Assembly: GCA_945866165.1 (NCBI GenBank)
Contig: CAMBGO010000091.1
Span: 1-8,431 of the forward strand
Direction of reading: 5' to 3'
Origin: Chitinophaga pinensis
GTDB taxonomy: Bacteria > Bacteroidota > Bacteroidia > Chitinophagales > Chitinophagaceae
Length of the DNA stretch: 8,431 nt
The position numbers and the translations under genes were made by a program. Of the stretch, positions 1 to 6,924 are shown piece by piece; within the stretch, counting starts at the first letter, position 1; each line of letters begins with the position of its first letter. Below the pieces are notes generated by a model. That model made no database searches, had not been told where the DNA came from, and was given only the letters and a program-made list of their open reading frames with translations.

Positions 1-407
1 GTTTTCAAGGGAATACTACATGGCTGAATTCCGTCTTGAACAAAGTTATTTAAATACGCTTCCCTCCATTCAATATCAACATAATCACTTAATTCAAGTA
101 CATGAGATTGAATGAATTTTTTAGTATCATGTTTCCATACGATATGCAATACTACATTTATATAATTTTTATCTAAATGATGTCGATGTAATACCCAATC
201 AGAGGTATTCACATGCAATTCTATACTTCCTGCCCATTCAGTATTATCAATTAAAATACGAGAATGTAAAAAATCAGGTCCTTGATTGGAATTAAGTATT
301 CCCAGAAATTTAATCGTAATTTTTTTTCCGCAAATTGTTCTCAAATTAAATTCATCAAAGAATTTTTTCTCTAAAATAAATTGCATCATTTTTTCAATAA
401 TACCCAT
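1..407 (-). CDS. DUF2851 family protein, N-terminal part (runs off left edge)
   Basis: The first 135 codons are open on the minus strand, and the gene continues beyond base 1. The protein matches what I know of the DUF2851 family, which is widespread in Bacteroidota and has no assigned function. The recognisable parts are an N-terminal helix ending in a Phe-Phe/Asn-Leu stretch (residues 8-22), GPDF at 43-46, TEWAGSIELH at 56-65, TSDWVLHRHH at 68-77, and NVVLHIVW at 84-91. A cysteine (PCS) near residue 131 also fits the family. I chose the ATG at 405-407; Met7 and Met8 are alternative starts, because family members usually begin close to the MQFI segment. It lies 73 nt downstream of the Maf gene on the same strand and may be co-transcribed. 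The reverse-strand sequence before the ATG has a TGTATTTG that is one mismatch from a Bacteroidota -7 box, but no -33 partner, so a private promoter is uncertain. Family assignment is from memory of the motifs. Confidence 0.85.
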   Translation of the reverse strand, partial: MGIIEKMMQFILEKKFFDEFNLRTICGKKITIKFLGILNSNQGPDFLHSRILIDNTEWAGSIELHVNTSDWVLHRHHLDKNYINVVLHIVWKHDTKKFIQSHVLELSDYVDIEWREAYLNNFVQDGIQPCSIPLK

Positions 408-480
408 GATGCAATTTGCAAATACATGTGATCGGGATAATGTTGATTACACTTTAATTACAGCAGAAAAAAGCAACAAA

Positions 481-1059
481 TCAGAAGAAATTCTCGTTTA
501 ATGTTTTTATAACCTTGCTTACAGGCAGACCCATTACATTGTAAAAATCTCCTTCAATTTTTTCTATGCCAACAACACCAATCCATTCTTGAATTGCATA
601 TGCTCCAGCTTTGTCATAAGGCTTGTAAAGGTCGACATAGTGAACAATCTCGTCATTTGTTATACTATGAAAATGAACAGTTGTTGTCTCCGTGAAACTA
701 ATTTCATTGTGAATAGACCTGATATGAACAGCTGTTATAACAGCATGTTTTTGTGAACTTAATTTTTTGAGTATTGAAATGGCATCATCTCGGTCAACAG
801 GTTTACCGATAATTTCATCATTCAATACCACAATGGTATCAGCTGAGATAATAATGGATTCTTGTAGTTCACTTGGTAACAAAGCCTCGAAAACTGCTTT
901 ATTTTTATTGCTTGCAATAAATCTTGCAACTTCATTTGGTGTTAACCTATCTGGATAAGATTCATCAACATCTGAAACACGAACAACAAAATTAAGCTCC
1001 GCCCATTCCATCAACATTTTTCTTCGGGGCGATCCAGATGCAAGAATTAAATTTTTCAT
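481..1059 (-). CDS. maf: Maf-like nucleoside triphosphate pyrophosphatase (YhdE type)
   Basis: This 192-residue protein is a normal-length Maf/HAM1-fold enzyme. Maf proteins hydrolyse nucleoside triphosphates, including modified ones, to monophosphate and pyrophosphate in the cytoplasm, and are regarded as house-cleaning enzymes linked to septum and cell-division control. Visible motifs are LASGSPRR at residues 6-13 (phosphate-binding loop), SADTIV at 72-77 with the likely catalytic Asp74, GKP at 85-87, and KPYDKAGAYAIQEW at 146-159. IEGDFYNVMGLPV at 168-180 completes the set. The DKAGAYAIQ and IEG..NVMGLP segments resemble the YhdE (dTTP/UTP) subgroup more than YceF (inference). Its ATG overlaps the last base of the upstream prenyltransferase stop codon (TAATG), which suggests translational coupling. 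Confidence 0.95.
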   Translation of the reverse strand: MKNLILASGSPRRKMLMEWAELNFVVRVSDVDESYPDRLTPNEVARFIASNKNKAVFEALLPSELQESIIISADTIVVLNDEIIGKPVDRDDAISILKKLSSQKHAVITAVHIRSIHNEISFTETTTVHFHSITNDEIVHYVDLYKPYDKAGAYAIQEWIGVVGIEKIEGDFYNVMGLPVSKVIKTLNENFF

Positions 1060-2015
1060 TAAATATGATAAAAATAAACAATCATTGATAAGATACCCAA
1101 TAACATAAAGAGTTTAATTCTAGAACTCAATTGTTTGAAATCTTTTGGCTGACTCGATCTAAACAACTTTAAAATAATATCAACCAAAGGGATAATGAGA
1201 AACAAAAATACATATCCCGAAAGTATTAAATAGCTTTTAAGTAAGGCATATCCCATCATAAAAAACAACATTCCAGCAAGAACAACCATCCATACTGACA
1301 CAAAAATCTTTGAAGCCGGAGTGCCCCATACAATAGGCATTGTTTGACAAAAATATTTTCTATCCCCTTCAATGTCTTCCATGTCTTTTACAATTTCCCT
1401 TACCAATGAAACAATAAAGGCAAAACCCGCATATACAACAGCAAGTTGATATATTTTAAGCATTGATTGATTAGACCTTAATAAGATCCCATTAAAATCA
1501 ATTTGCATTTCGCACACATATAAAACCATTACAACCCACGCACTGAGAAAAGAAATGATGATATTGCCAATCAATAATTTGCGTTTGAAAATGGTTGAAT
1601 AAAACCACAACATGATTACTGAAAACAGATTCAGAACAAAAAGCAATCCATTATTAAGTGATTTTGCAACCAAGGCAGTAAGTGAAAGTCCAATTAATGA
1701 AAAAAGAAAATGAAAAAACATAGCCCATCTCCTACTGATGACATTATCAACAACTATCCTTTGAGGTTTATTAACCCGATCGATATTAATATCAAAATAA
1801 TCGTTTATTATATACCCTGCTGCAGCAATTAGTAAAGAAGCTGCTACAAGTAAAAAAAAGTTATAACTATTTAATCGAGGTTCAGAAAAAGATAAAATAG
1901 AATGTTGTGGAACAATAATACAATAGTAAAAAAGAAATTGTGTAAGAAAAATGAAAAAAAGATTCAACACTCGAATCAACCTGAAAAAACCAATTATAGA
2001 ACTTATTGTTTTCAT
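1059..2015 (-). CDS. UbiA-family integral membrane prenyltransferase
   Basis: UbiA enzymes transfer a polyprenyl chain from its diphosphate onto an acceptor inside the membrane, using Mg2+ held by two Asp-rich motifs. Both motifs are present here: NDYFDINID at residues 71-79, followed by the K-P pair at 83-84, and REIVKDMEDIEGD at 206-218 (Asp211, Asp214, Asp218). The 318-residue length and about eight to nine hydrophobic segments (for example 17-35, 53-70, 97-118, 122-140, 148-167, 189-205, 238-258, 262-283, 302-316) fit the family. Bacteroidota homologues beside HAD and Maf genes are often annotated as geranylgeranylglycerol-phosphate geranylgeranyltransferase. The acceptor cannot be read from sequence, so a quinone-type or lipid substrate is equally open. 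The gene starts 10 nt after the phosphatase stop, without a Shine-Dalgarno sequence, and ends in a 1-nt overlap with maf. Confidence 0.92.
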   Translation of the reverse strand: MKTISSIIGFFRLIRVLNLFFIFLTQFLFYYCIIVPQHSILSFSEPRLNSYNFFLLVAASLLIAAAGYIINDYFDINIDRVNKPQRIVVDNVISRRWAMFFHFLFSLIGLSLTALVAKSLNNGLLFVLNLFSVIMLWFYSTIFKRKLLIGNIIISFLSAWVVMVLYVCEMQIDFNGILLRSNQSMLKIYQLAVVYAGFAFIVSLVREIVKDMEDIEGDRKYFCQTMPIVWGTPASKIFVSVWMVVLAGMLFFMMGYALLKSYLILSGYVFLFLIIPLVDIILKLFRSSQPKDFKQLSSRIKLFMLLGILSMIVYFYHI

Positions 2016-2025
2016 GAAGCAATAA

Positions 2026-2547
2026 CTAAAACGATTTTATATTATTGTCTGTATTCCACTTACCTTGAACGCGCATTACCTTTTCAATTATTTCACGAAC
2101 ACAACCATCACCACCATTTTTAGATGCTATAAAATCTGCAGCATCTTTGACTTCATTTGCAGCATCAGCAGGGCATGATTTTACTCCAGCAATTCGAAAG
2201 GCGTCTAAATCAGGAATATCATCACCCATGTAAAGTAGATTGTCGTTTTTTAACGAAAGCTTTTGCAATAAGAAAAGCAAGTGTTCTGATTTATTATTTG
2301 CACCTTGAATAAAAATATCTACCCCTAGTTTTTTTAACCTCTGTGCAGCTTGGTCAGAAAATGAACCAGAAACAACCGCAATTTCAATCCCCGATTTTAT
2401 GGCAAGCTGAATTGCATATCCATCTTTGATGTCCATTTGGCGTAACCATTCACCATCACTATTCAAAAGTATTTTACCATTTGTCAAAACCCCATCCAAA
2501 TCAAAAACCATGAGATTGATATTCAAAAATCGTTCCAATAAATTCAT
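2026..2547 (-). CDS. KdsC-like HAD-family phosphatase (putative Kdo-8-phosphate phosphatase)
   Basis: KdsC removes the phosphate of Kdo 8-phosphate, an LPS inner-core precursor, in the cytoplasm. The 173-residue protein has the cap-less type C0 HAD layout: nucleophile motif FDLDGVLTNG (Asp16, Asp18), motif II VVSGS at residues 58-62 (Ser60), Lys86 in QGANNK, and motif IV MGDDIPD at 107-113 (Asp109, Asp110). The C-terminal GGDG-CVRE stretch (145-152) is the KdsC substrate tail. Motif II lacks the TGRxS arginine of proteobacterial KdsC. Bacteroidota homologues often deviate here, so substrate identity is likely but not proven, and related sugar-acid phosphatases are an alternative. I chose the ATG at 2545-2547 because a -7 box lies 30 nt upstream and the HAD motif comes at its normal distance. 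It is the first gene of the minus-strand operon. Confidence 0.88.
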   Translation of the reverse strand: MNLLERFLNINLMVFDLDGVLTNGKILLNSDGEWLRQMDIKDGYAIQLAIKSGIEIAVVSGSFSDQAAQRLKKLGVDIFIQGANNKSEHLLFLLQKLSLKNDNLLYMGDDIPDLDAFRIAGVKSCPADAANEVKDAADFIASKNGGDGCVREIIEKVMRVQGKWNTDNNIKSF

Positions 2548-2576
2548 ATTGCTATTTTACAGAGACTTATTTGTAT

Positions 2577-2584
2577 CAAATATA
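2577..2584 (-). promoter_or_regulatory. Putative -7 promoter element of the phosphatase operon
   Basis: On the minus strand these bases read TATATTTG, an exact match to the Bacteroidota -7 consensus TAnnTTTG, 29 nt before the ATG of the KdsC-like gene. Transcription would start near 2570, giving a leader of roughly 20 nt. No clear TTG is seen at the usual 17-23 nt upstream. The box overlaps one arm of a perfect inverted repeat, TATTTG-tat-CAAATA, at 2568-2582. Confidence 0.5.
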
Positions 2585-2616
2585 AATATTTAATGCCCTA
2601 TTGAATGCTTCGCGCG

Positions 2617-2624
2617 TATATTTG
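2617..2624 (+). promoter_or_regulatory. Putative -7 promoter element of the hydrolase gene, inside a CG-rich dyad
   Basis: TATATTTG matches the Bacteroidota TAnnTTTG -7 box exactly and lies 20 nt before the hydrolase ATG, so the leader would be about 14 nt. It is framed by CTT-CGCGCG on the left (2608-2616) and GCGCGC-AAG on the right (2624-2632), an unusually CG-rich near-symmetrical layout in otherwise AT-rich DNA. No good -33 TTG is seen. The dyad could be an operator (inference). Confidence 0.5.
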
Positions 2625-2644
2625 CGCGCAAGTTTTTCAAACAC

Positions 2645-3490
2645 ATGAAAAAAACTATTCAATTGCAATTAATGTTAGTGAGATCAGTCTTGAAGGCAAC
2701 ATCCCTGATTTCAGCCAAATGGTGCGCTTCAATTGCCTTTAGGATCTTCACAACCCCAATCCAGAAAGGGAGTTCTTATCAGCCGCCAATTTTTGAAAAA
2801 GCTGAAAAAATTAACCTGCCAGTGAATGGAATTAACATCACAGGATATAGGTGGAATTCTAATTCAAATAAAAAGATTCTTATTGCTCATGGTTTTGAAT
2901 CCAGGTCTTTCAATTTTTACCGATACATAGAGATGCTGGTTAAAAAAGGATTCGGCGTTTATGCAATGGATGCCAAGGCCCATGGACTTAGTGAGGGCAA
3001 AACCATCATCCTTCCTGAGTATACCGCAATGTTCAGAGAATTAGAGAAAAAATTTGGCGTTTTTGATGGTTATATATGTCACTCATTTGGTGGAATAGCA
3101 GTCTGCTTATATGAAGAAGAATTTAACCACCCCTCAAGCAAATTAGTTTTGATTGCCCCTGCAACCGAAACCGGTACTGCCATAAAAATGTTCTGTAAAT
3201 TTTTCAACTTACCAGATAAGATTGTTATTGCAATGGAAGATTTTATAAAACTTAAATCTGGGAAAAAAATTGGTCATTATTCAATAAAAAGAATTGTAAA
3301 AAAGATTAGCAATCCAATTCTCTGGATCCACGACAATGATGATGATATAACCCCTTTAAAGGATGTAGAAGAAATAATTATAGAAAAACCCTCAAATATC
3401 ATTTTTCATATAACAAAAGGATTGGGTCATAGAAAGATATACAAAGAGCCTGAAATAGTGGAAAAGGTGGTTGAATTTCTTGAATTTTGA
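2645..3490 (+). CDS. Alpha/beta hydrolase (serine hydrolase, S33/lysophospholipase-like)
   Basis: This 281-residue protein has the alpha/beta-hydrolase fold and a complete candidate catalytic triad. The oxyanion-hole turn is HGF at residues 82-84, the nucleophile elbow is CHSFGG (Ser147), the acid is probably Asp233 in IHDNDDDITP, and the base is His262 in GLGHRKI. MDAKAHGLSEG at 108-118 is the strand-4 segment typical of this class. The elbow has Cys where GxSxG has its first Gly. The first 40 residues form an amphipathic or hydrophobic helix ending in FRIFTTP, as seen in related hydrolases, and could mediate loose membrane contact; there is no clear signal peptide. The substrate is unknown: lipid ester, peptide or small ester are all possible. 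It is transcribed alone, divergently from the phosphatase operon. Confidence 0.85.
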   Translation: MKKTIQLQLMLVRSVLKATSLISAKWCASIAFRIFTTPIQKGSSYQPPIFEKAEKINLPVNGINITGYRWNSNSNKKILIAHGFESRSFNFYRYIEMLVKKGFGVYAMDAKAHGLSEGKTIILPEYTAMFRELEKKFGVFDGYICHSFGGIAVCLYEEEFNHPSSKLVLIAPATETGTAIKMFCKFFNLPDKIVIAMEDFIKLKSGKKIGHYSIKRIVKKISNPILWIHDNDDDITPLKDVEEIIIEKPSNIIFHITKGLGHRKIYKEPEIVEKVVEFLEF

Positions 3491-3531
3491 GTTGTTATTT
3501 GTGAAAACAATCAAAAAATCAGGCTTTTTTT
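3485..3531 (+). terminator. Weak candidate terminator after the hydrolase gene
   Basis: An AT-rich hairpin overlaps the stop codon: left arm TTTTGA-g-TTGTT (3485-3496), a 9-nt loop, right arm AACAA-TCAAAA (3506-3516), giving 11 pairs with one bulge. A run of seven T follows at 3525-3531, eight bases after the stem. The stem has few G-C pairs and the T-run is not adjacent, so efficient termination is doubtful. Confidence 0.3.
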
Positions 3532-3641
3532 CACTGAAAAAGAATTTAATAGCGTTTTTAATTCTAGTTATAAAGCTTCCTTTTGTAGAAGAAAAATGTA
3601 AAATAAATCGCTTTATCTTATTATTGCATTGATTTAACCAA

Positions 3642-3669
3642 TTAAAAGTGATTGATTTATCACATTTAA
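3642..3669. promoter_or_regulatory. 28-bp dyad upstream of topA (operator or leader hairpin)
   Basis: Arms TTAAAAGTGAT (3642-3652) and ATCACATTTAA (3659-3669) are inverted copies with one mismatch in 11, separated by TGATTT. The dyad ends 19 nt before the topA ATG, just ahead of a purine-rich stretch (3671-3683) that may serve as a weak ribosome-binding region. The arms resemble CRP/FNR-type half-sites (GTGA / TCAC), but the spacer is 8 nt rather than the classical 6. As RNA it could also form a leader hairpin. No protein in this window is an obvious binder. Confidence 0.5.
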
Positions 3670-3688
3670 AAGAAGAGAAAAAGTAACG

Positions 3689-6034
3689 ATGGCAAAGAAT
3701 TTATTGATTGTTGAGTCACCTGCTAAAGCTAAAACGATTGAAAAGATCCTCGGGTCTGATTTCGATGTTAAAAGCTGCTATGGGCATATACGTGACCTAG
3801 AAAAGGATGCAATGGGCATTGACGTAAAGAAGGGATTTAAACCTAGATACATCGTTTCAGAAGAGAAGGAAAAAGTGGTTAAAGAACTTAAGCAAATTGC
3901 TAAAAAATCTGGCGAAGTATGGTTGGCAACGGATGAGGACCGAGAAGGTGAAGCTATCAGTTGGCATCTTTGTGAAGTATTGGGATTGGACCCTTCCACT
4001 ACAAAACGAATTGTTTTTCATGAAATAACCAAACCTGCTATTAAATCGGCTGTTGAAAAACCAAGAACTGTTGACATGAACCTGGTAAATGCACAACAAG
4101 CCAGAAGAATTCTTGACCGCATAGTTGGCTTTGAGTTATCTCCAATTTTATGGAGGAAAATGAGCATGCGAGGCAACTTGAGTGCCGGAAGAGTTCAAAG
4201 TGTGGCAGTAAGGATAATTGTAGAAAGAGAAAGAGCCATCAATGCATTTAATTCAATCAGCTCCTTCAAAATTGAAGCTTTTTTTGAAGCAAAAGACATC
4301 AATGGAAAACCAATCATTTTCAAAGCAGAAGGCAGTAAAAAGAATACGGTAGAAGAAGCTGAAAAGTTTCTTGAATCATGTAAAAGTGCAACATTCAAGG
4401 TTGAAGATGTACAAAAAAAACCTGCAAAAAAAAGCCCAGCTGCCCCCTTCACTACTTCTACGCTTCAACAGGAGGCAAGCAGAAAACTTGGCTATGGAGT
4501 AAGTAGAACAATGATTTTGGCTCAAAAACTATATGAAGCAGGACATATTTCTTACATGAGAACAGACTCAGTAAACTTGAGTGATACTGCTTTAGGAGAT
4601 ATATCAAAACAAATCACTGATAACTACGGCAAAAAATACCTACAAAACAGAAAATTCAAAAACAAGAATGAATCTGCCCAAGAAGCTCATGAGGCAATCA
4701 GGCCAACCTACATGGAAAAACAAGGTGTAGATATTGTTGATGCCCAAAGGTTATATGACTTAATCTGGAAAAGAACAATGGCATCGCAAATGGCGGATGC
4801 TGAACTAGAAAAAACTACTGCCGACATAAGTATCTCAACAAATAAAGAAAAGCTTACTGCACAAGGTGAAGTAATGAAGTTCGATGGTTTCCTCAAAGTA
4901 TATAATGAAGGAAAAGATGAAGAAGATGAAACAGATGAAACTGCTAATGAAAGTATGTTGCCTCCATTGGCTGTAGGACAAAATTTGGTTCTAAGCGAAA
5001 TGATAACTACTGAAAGGTTCTCCAGACCACAACCACGTTATACTGAAGCATCTCTTGTAAAAAAACTTGAAGAATTGGGAATAGGTCGTCCATCAACTTA
5101 TGCTCCAACAATATCAACGGTTTTAAAACGTGGATACGTTGAAAAAAGAGACAAGGAAGGAGTAAAAAGAGACTATAAAGTCATTAAGCTAAAGAATGAC
5201 AAAATTGTTAAATCATCTGAACAAGAAAATACAGGTGCAGAAAAATCTAAATTATTCCCTACTGATCTTGGGTCAGTTGTCAATGACTTTCTGATTCAAC
5301 ACTTTGATAACGTAATGGACTTCGGATTTACGGCAAAAATAGAATCTGAATTCGATGATATTGCTGAAGGAAGAGTGGATTGGAGCAAGATGCTCAAAAA
5401 CTTCTATGAACCATTTAAGAAAGAAGTTGATGAAACAATGGAAACAGCAGAAAGGATAAGTGGAGAACGTGAGTTGGGATTTGATCCTATTTCTGGGAAA
5501 AAAGTAATTACCCGAATGGGAAAATATGGGCCAATGGTTCAATTGGGCGATACAGCTGATACAGAAGATAAAGCAAAGTTTGCGAAACTGAAAACCGACC
5601 AAAGCATTGAAACAATCACATTTGAAGAAGCAATGGAGCTTTTCAAACTTCCAAGAATTTTGGGAGAATTTGAAGGGGAATCGGTACAAGTAAGTATTGG
5701 AAGATTTGGGCCTTACATTGCACATAATAAAATGTTTTATTCTTTACCAAAAGAGAATGATCCATATCAAGTAAAATTAGAGGAAGCTATTCCAATCATT
5801 GAGGAAAAGAGAACTGCTAAGAATGAGAGAACAATCAAGGTATTTGAAAAAGAAAAAATTCAATTACTAAAAGGTCCTTATGGTCCTTATATTAAAAAAG
5901 GACTTCGAAACTTCCCCATTCCAAAGGAAAAACAAGAAAATGTTCAAACCCTGGAGATAGATGAGGTGCAACAAATGATAGAATTTGCAATTGCCAACCC
6001 ATCAAAACGAAAAGGAAGAGCAAAAAAATCATAA
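3689..6034 (+). CDS. topA: DNA topoisomerase I (type IA)
   Basis: TopA relaxes negative supercoils by nicking one strand through a tyrosyl-DNA bond and passing the other. The 781-residue protein opens with a TOPRIM domain (about 2-135), with Glu9 in LIVESPAKAK and the Mg2+ triad Asp82, Asp84, Glu86 in TDEDREGE. The type IA core includes ARRILDRIVGFELSP (138-152), SAGRVQSVAVR (165-175), active-site Tyr289 with Arg291 in GHISYMRTDS, and EAHEAIRPT (332-340). GIGRPSTYAPTI at 464-475 is also present. An acidic linker rich in Glu and Asp (407-421) lies in the body. The tail has no Cys4 zinc fingers. It carries three glycine/aromatic repeats, GKYGPMV (611-617), GRFGPYI (671-677) and GPYGPYI (729-735), then a basic end, as expected of Bacteroidota TopA. 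It heads a four-gene plus-strand cluster. Confidence 0.98.
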   Translation: MAKNLLIVESPAKAKTIEKILGSDFDVKSCYGHIRDLEKDAMGIDVKKGFKPRYIVSEEKEKVVKELKQIAKKSGEVWLATDEDREGEAISWHLCEVLGLDPSTTKRIVFHEITKPAIKSAVEKPRTVDMNLVNAQQARRILDRIVGFELSPILWRKMSMRGNLSAGRVQSVAVRIIVERERAINAFNSISSFKIEAFFEAKDINGKPIIFKAEGSKKNTVEEAEKFLESCKSATFKVEDVQKKPAKKSPAAPFTTSTLQQEASRKLGYGVSRTMILAQKLYEAGHISYMRTDSVNLSDTALGDISKQITDNYGKKYLQNRKFKNKNESAQEAHEAIRPTYMEKQGVDIVDAQRLYDLIWKRTMASQMADAELEKTTADISISTNKEKLTAQGEVMKFDGFLKVYNEGKDEEDETDETANESMLPPLAVGQNLVLSEMITTERFSRPQPRYTEASLVKKLEELGIGRPSTYAPTISTVLKRGYVEKRDKEGVKRDYKVIKLKNDKIVKSSEQENTGAEKSKLFPTDLGSVVNDFLIQHFDNVMDFGFTAKIESEFDDIAEGRVDWSKMLKNFYEPFKKEVDETMETAERISGERELGFDPISGKKVITRMGKYGPMVQLGDTADTEDKAKFAKLKTDQSIETITFEEAMELFKLPRILGEFEGESVQVSIGRFGPYIAHNKMFYSLPKENDPYQVKLEEAIPIIEEKRTAKNERTIKVFEKEKIQLLKGPYGPYIKKGLRNFPIPKEKQENVQTLEIDEVQQMIEFAIANPSKRKGRAKKS

Positions 6035-6057
6035 TTAGATTTTCACCTACTGAGTAT

Positions 6058-6921
6058 ATGTTGAATAATTCTGGAGAAATAAAAGCACTAATTGAGCTAA
6101 TTGATGATCCGGATGAAAATGTATTCAAATCAATAACTGAAAGATTTATTGGTCTTGGTAAGGAAGTAGTTCCTATTGTGAAAGAGCAGCTGGATTTTAC
6201 AGTTGAAGCAGACACTATATTTAAAATAAACCACATAATCCACAAAGTAAACTTCAAATTTCTCGAAGATGAACTACTGAAATGGAATGCAGCTTCACAA
6301 AAAAGTCTTTGGGATGCAACACTCATCATTTCAACATTTATTGACACCGATGCAGATAAAAAAGAAATCCAATTCGAAATAGAGAAAGTAAAAAGAAGTA
6401 TTTGGCTTGAATTGAACGACTACCTTACTTCCTTGGAAGAAATAAATGTAGTAAACAAGGTTCTCTTTTCATATTATAAATTTTCTGCATTTGAAGAACA
6501 CCTTACAAATGAAATTGATTTTGGTATAAACAAGCTACTTACTAACAAAATAAGTAGTCCATTTTCAATCTCAATTTTTTATCTCTTACTTGGTGAAATG
6601 CTGAAACTGCCTATAAAAGCACTTCAAATTCCTAATCAACACCTGTTGGCATATTGCTCATTTAATGGTGTCGATGCTGAAGTACCAAATGAAGAAATAT
6701 TGTTTTTTATTGATCCTACTTCGGGTCAGATCTACACTAGTTTAGATGTTGAAAATTACCTAAAAAAAATAAATCACCATGTTGGTGTTTCGGGCATAAA
6801 CCCCTTATCCACAAAGGATTTTGTTATTAGCTGGCTTATGGAATTGTCATCTTTTTTCAAAAAAAATAAACAAGCTGATAAAGCATTTGATTTTCTACAA
6901 CTAACAATGAAACTAGAATAA
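6058..6921 (+). CDS. SirB1-family/transglutaminase-like protein with N-terminal helical repeat
   Basis: The 287-residue protein fits the Bacteroidota version of the SirB1/Transglut_core2 family (recognised from memory). Residues 5-45 resemble a HEAT-type repeat (ALIELIDDPDENVF...LGKEVVPIVKEQL). Residues 105-125 contain IWLELNDYLTSLEEI, and the core follows with PFSISIFYLLLGEMLKLPIKALQIPNQHLLAY (168-199, His195) and FIDPTSGQIY (217-226). The usual Lys-Gly-Asn/Ile-Pro turn before the core helix is replaced by KISSP, and no Cys sits at the position of a transglutaminase nucleophile, so enzymatic activity is doubtful. The molecular role is unknown; SirB1 was named for a regulatory phenotype in enterobacteria. 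No signal peptide or membrane segment is evident. It starts 23 nt after topA and ends 3 nt before csaA, so co-transcription is likely. Confidence 0.75.
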   Translation: MLNNSGEIKALIELIDDPDENVFKSITERFIGLGKEVVPIVKEQLDFTVEADTIFKINHIIHKVNFKFLEDELLKWNAASQKSLWDATLIISTFIDTDADKKEIQFEIEKVKRSIWLELNDYLTSLEEINVVNKVLFSYYKFSAFEEHLTNEIDFGINKLLTNKISSPFSISIFYLLLGEMLKLPIKALQIPNQHLLAYCSFNGVDAEVPNEEILFFIDPTSGQIYTSLDVENYLKKINHHVGVSGINPLSTKDFVISWLMELSSFFKKNKQADKAFDFLQLTMKLE

Positions 6922-6924
6922 AAG

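Noticed and set aside
286..501. Plus-strand frame of 71 codons at the left end
   Set aside because: It is antisense to the DUF2851 start and the end of maf, with no domain or ribosome-binding site; the minus-strand frame matches a known family.
1902..2123. Plus-strand frame ending in a His-rich stretch
   Set aside because: It is antisense to the UbiA and phosphatase genes; the His run is the reverse reading of Gly/Asp codons in the GGDG motif of the phosphatase.
3581..3626. A topA promoter such as TATTATTG at 3619-3626
   Set aside because: The box has a mismatch in the conserved TTTG and no TTG at a suitable distance (the nearest is 33 nt upstream), so it is too weak to annotate.
3642..3669. 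Calling the topA dyad a true CRP site
   Set aside because: The half-sites are separated by 8 nt rather than 6, which changes their helical phase, so I report it only as an unassigned dyad.
5273..6347. Two long minus-strand open frames (5273-5725 and 5892-6347) of about 150 codons each
   Set aside because: They lie antisense to topA and the SirB1-like gene, whose proteins have clear family motifs. Their translations are rich in Ser, Phe and Cys without recognisable domains, as expected for shadows.
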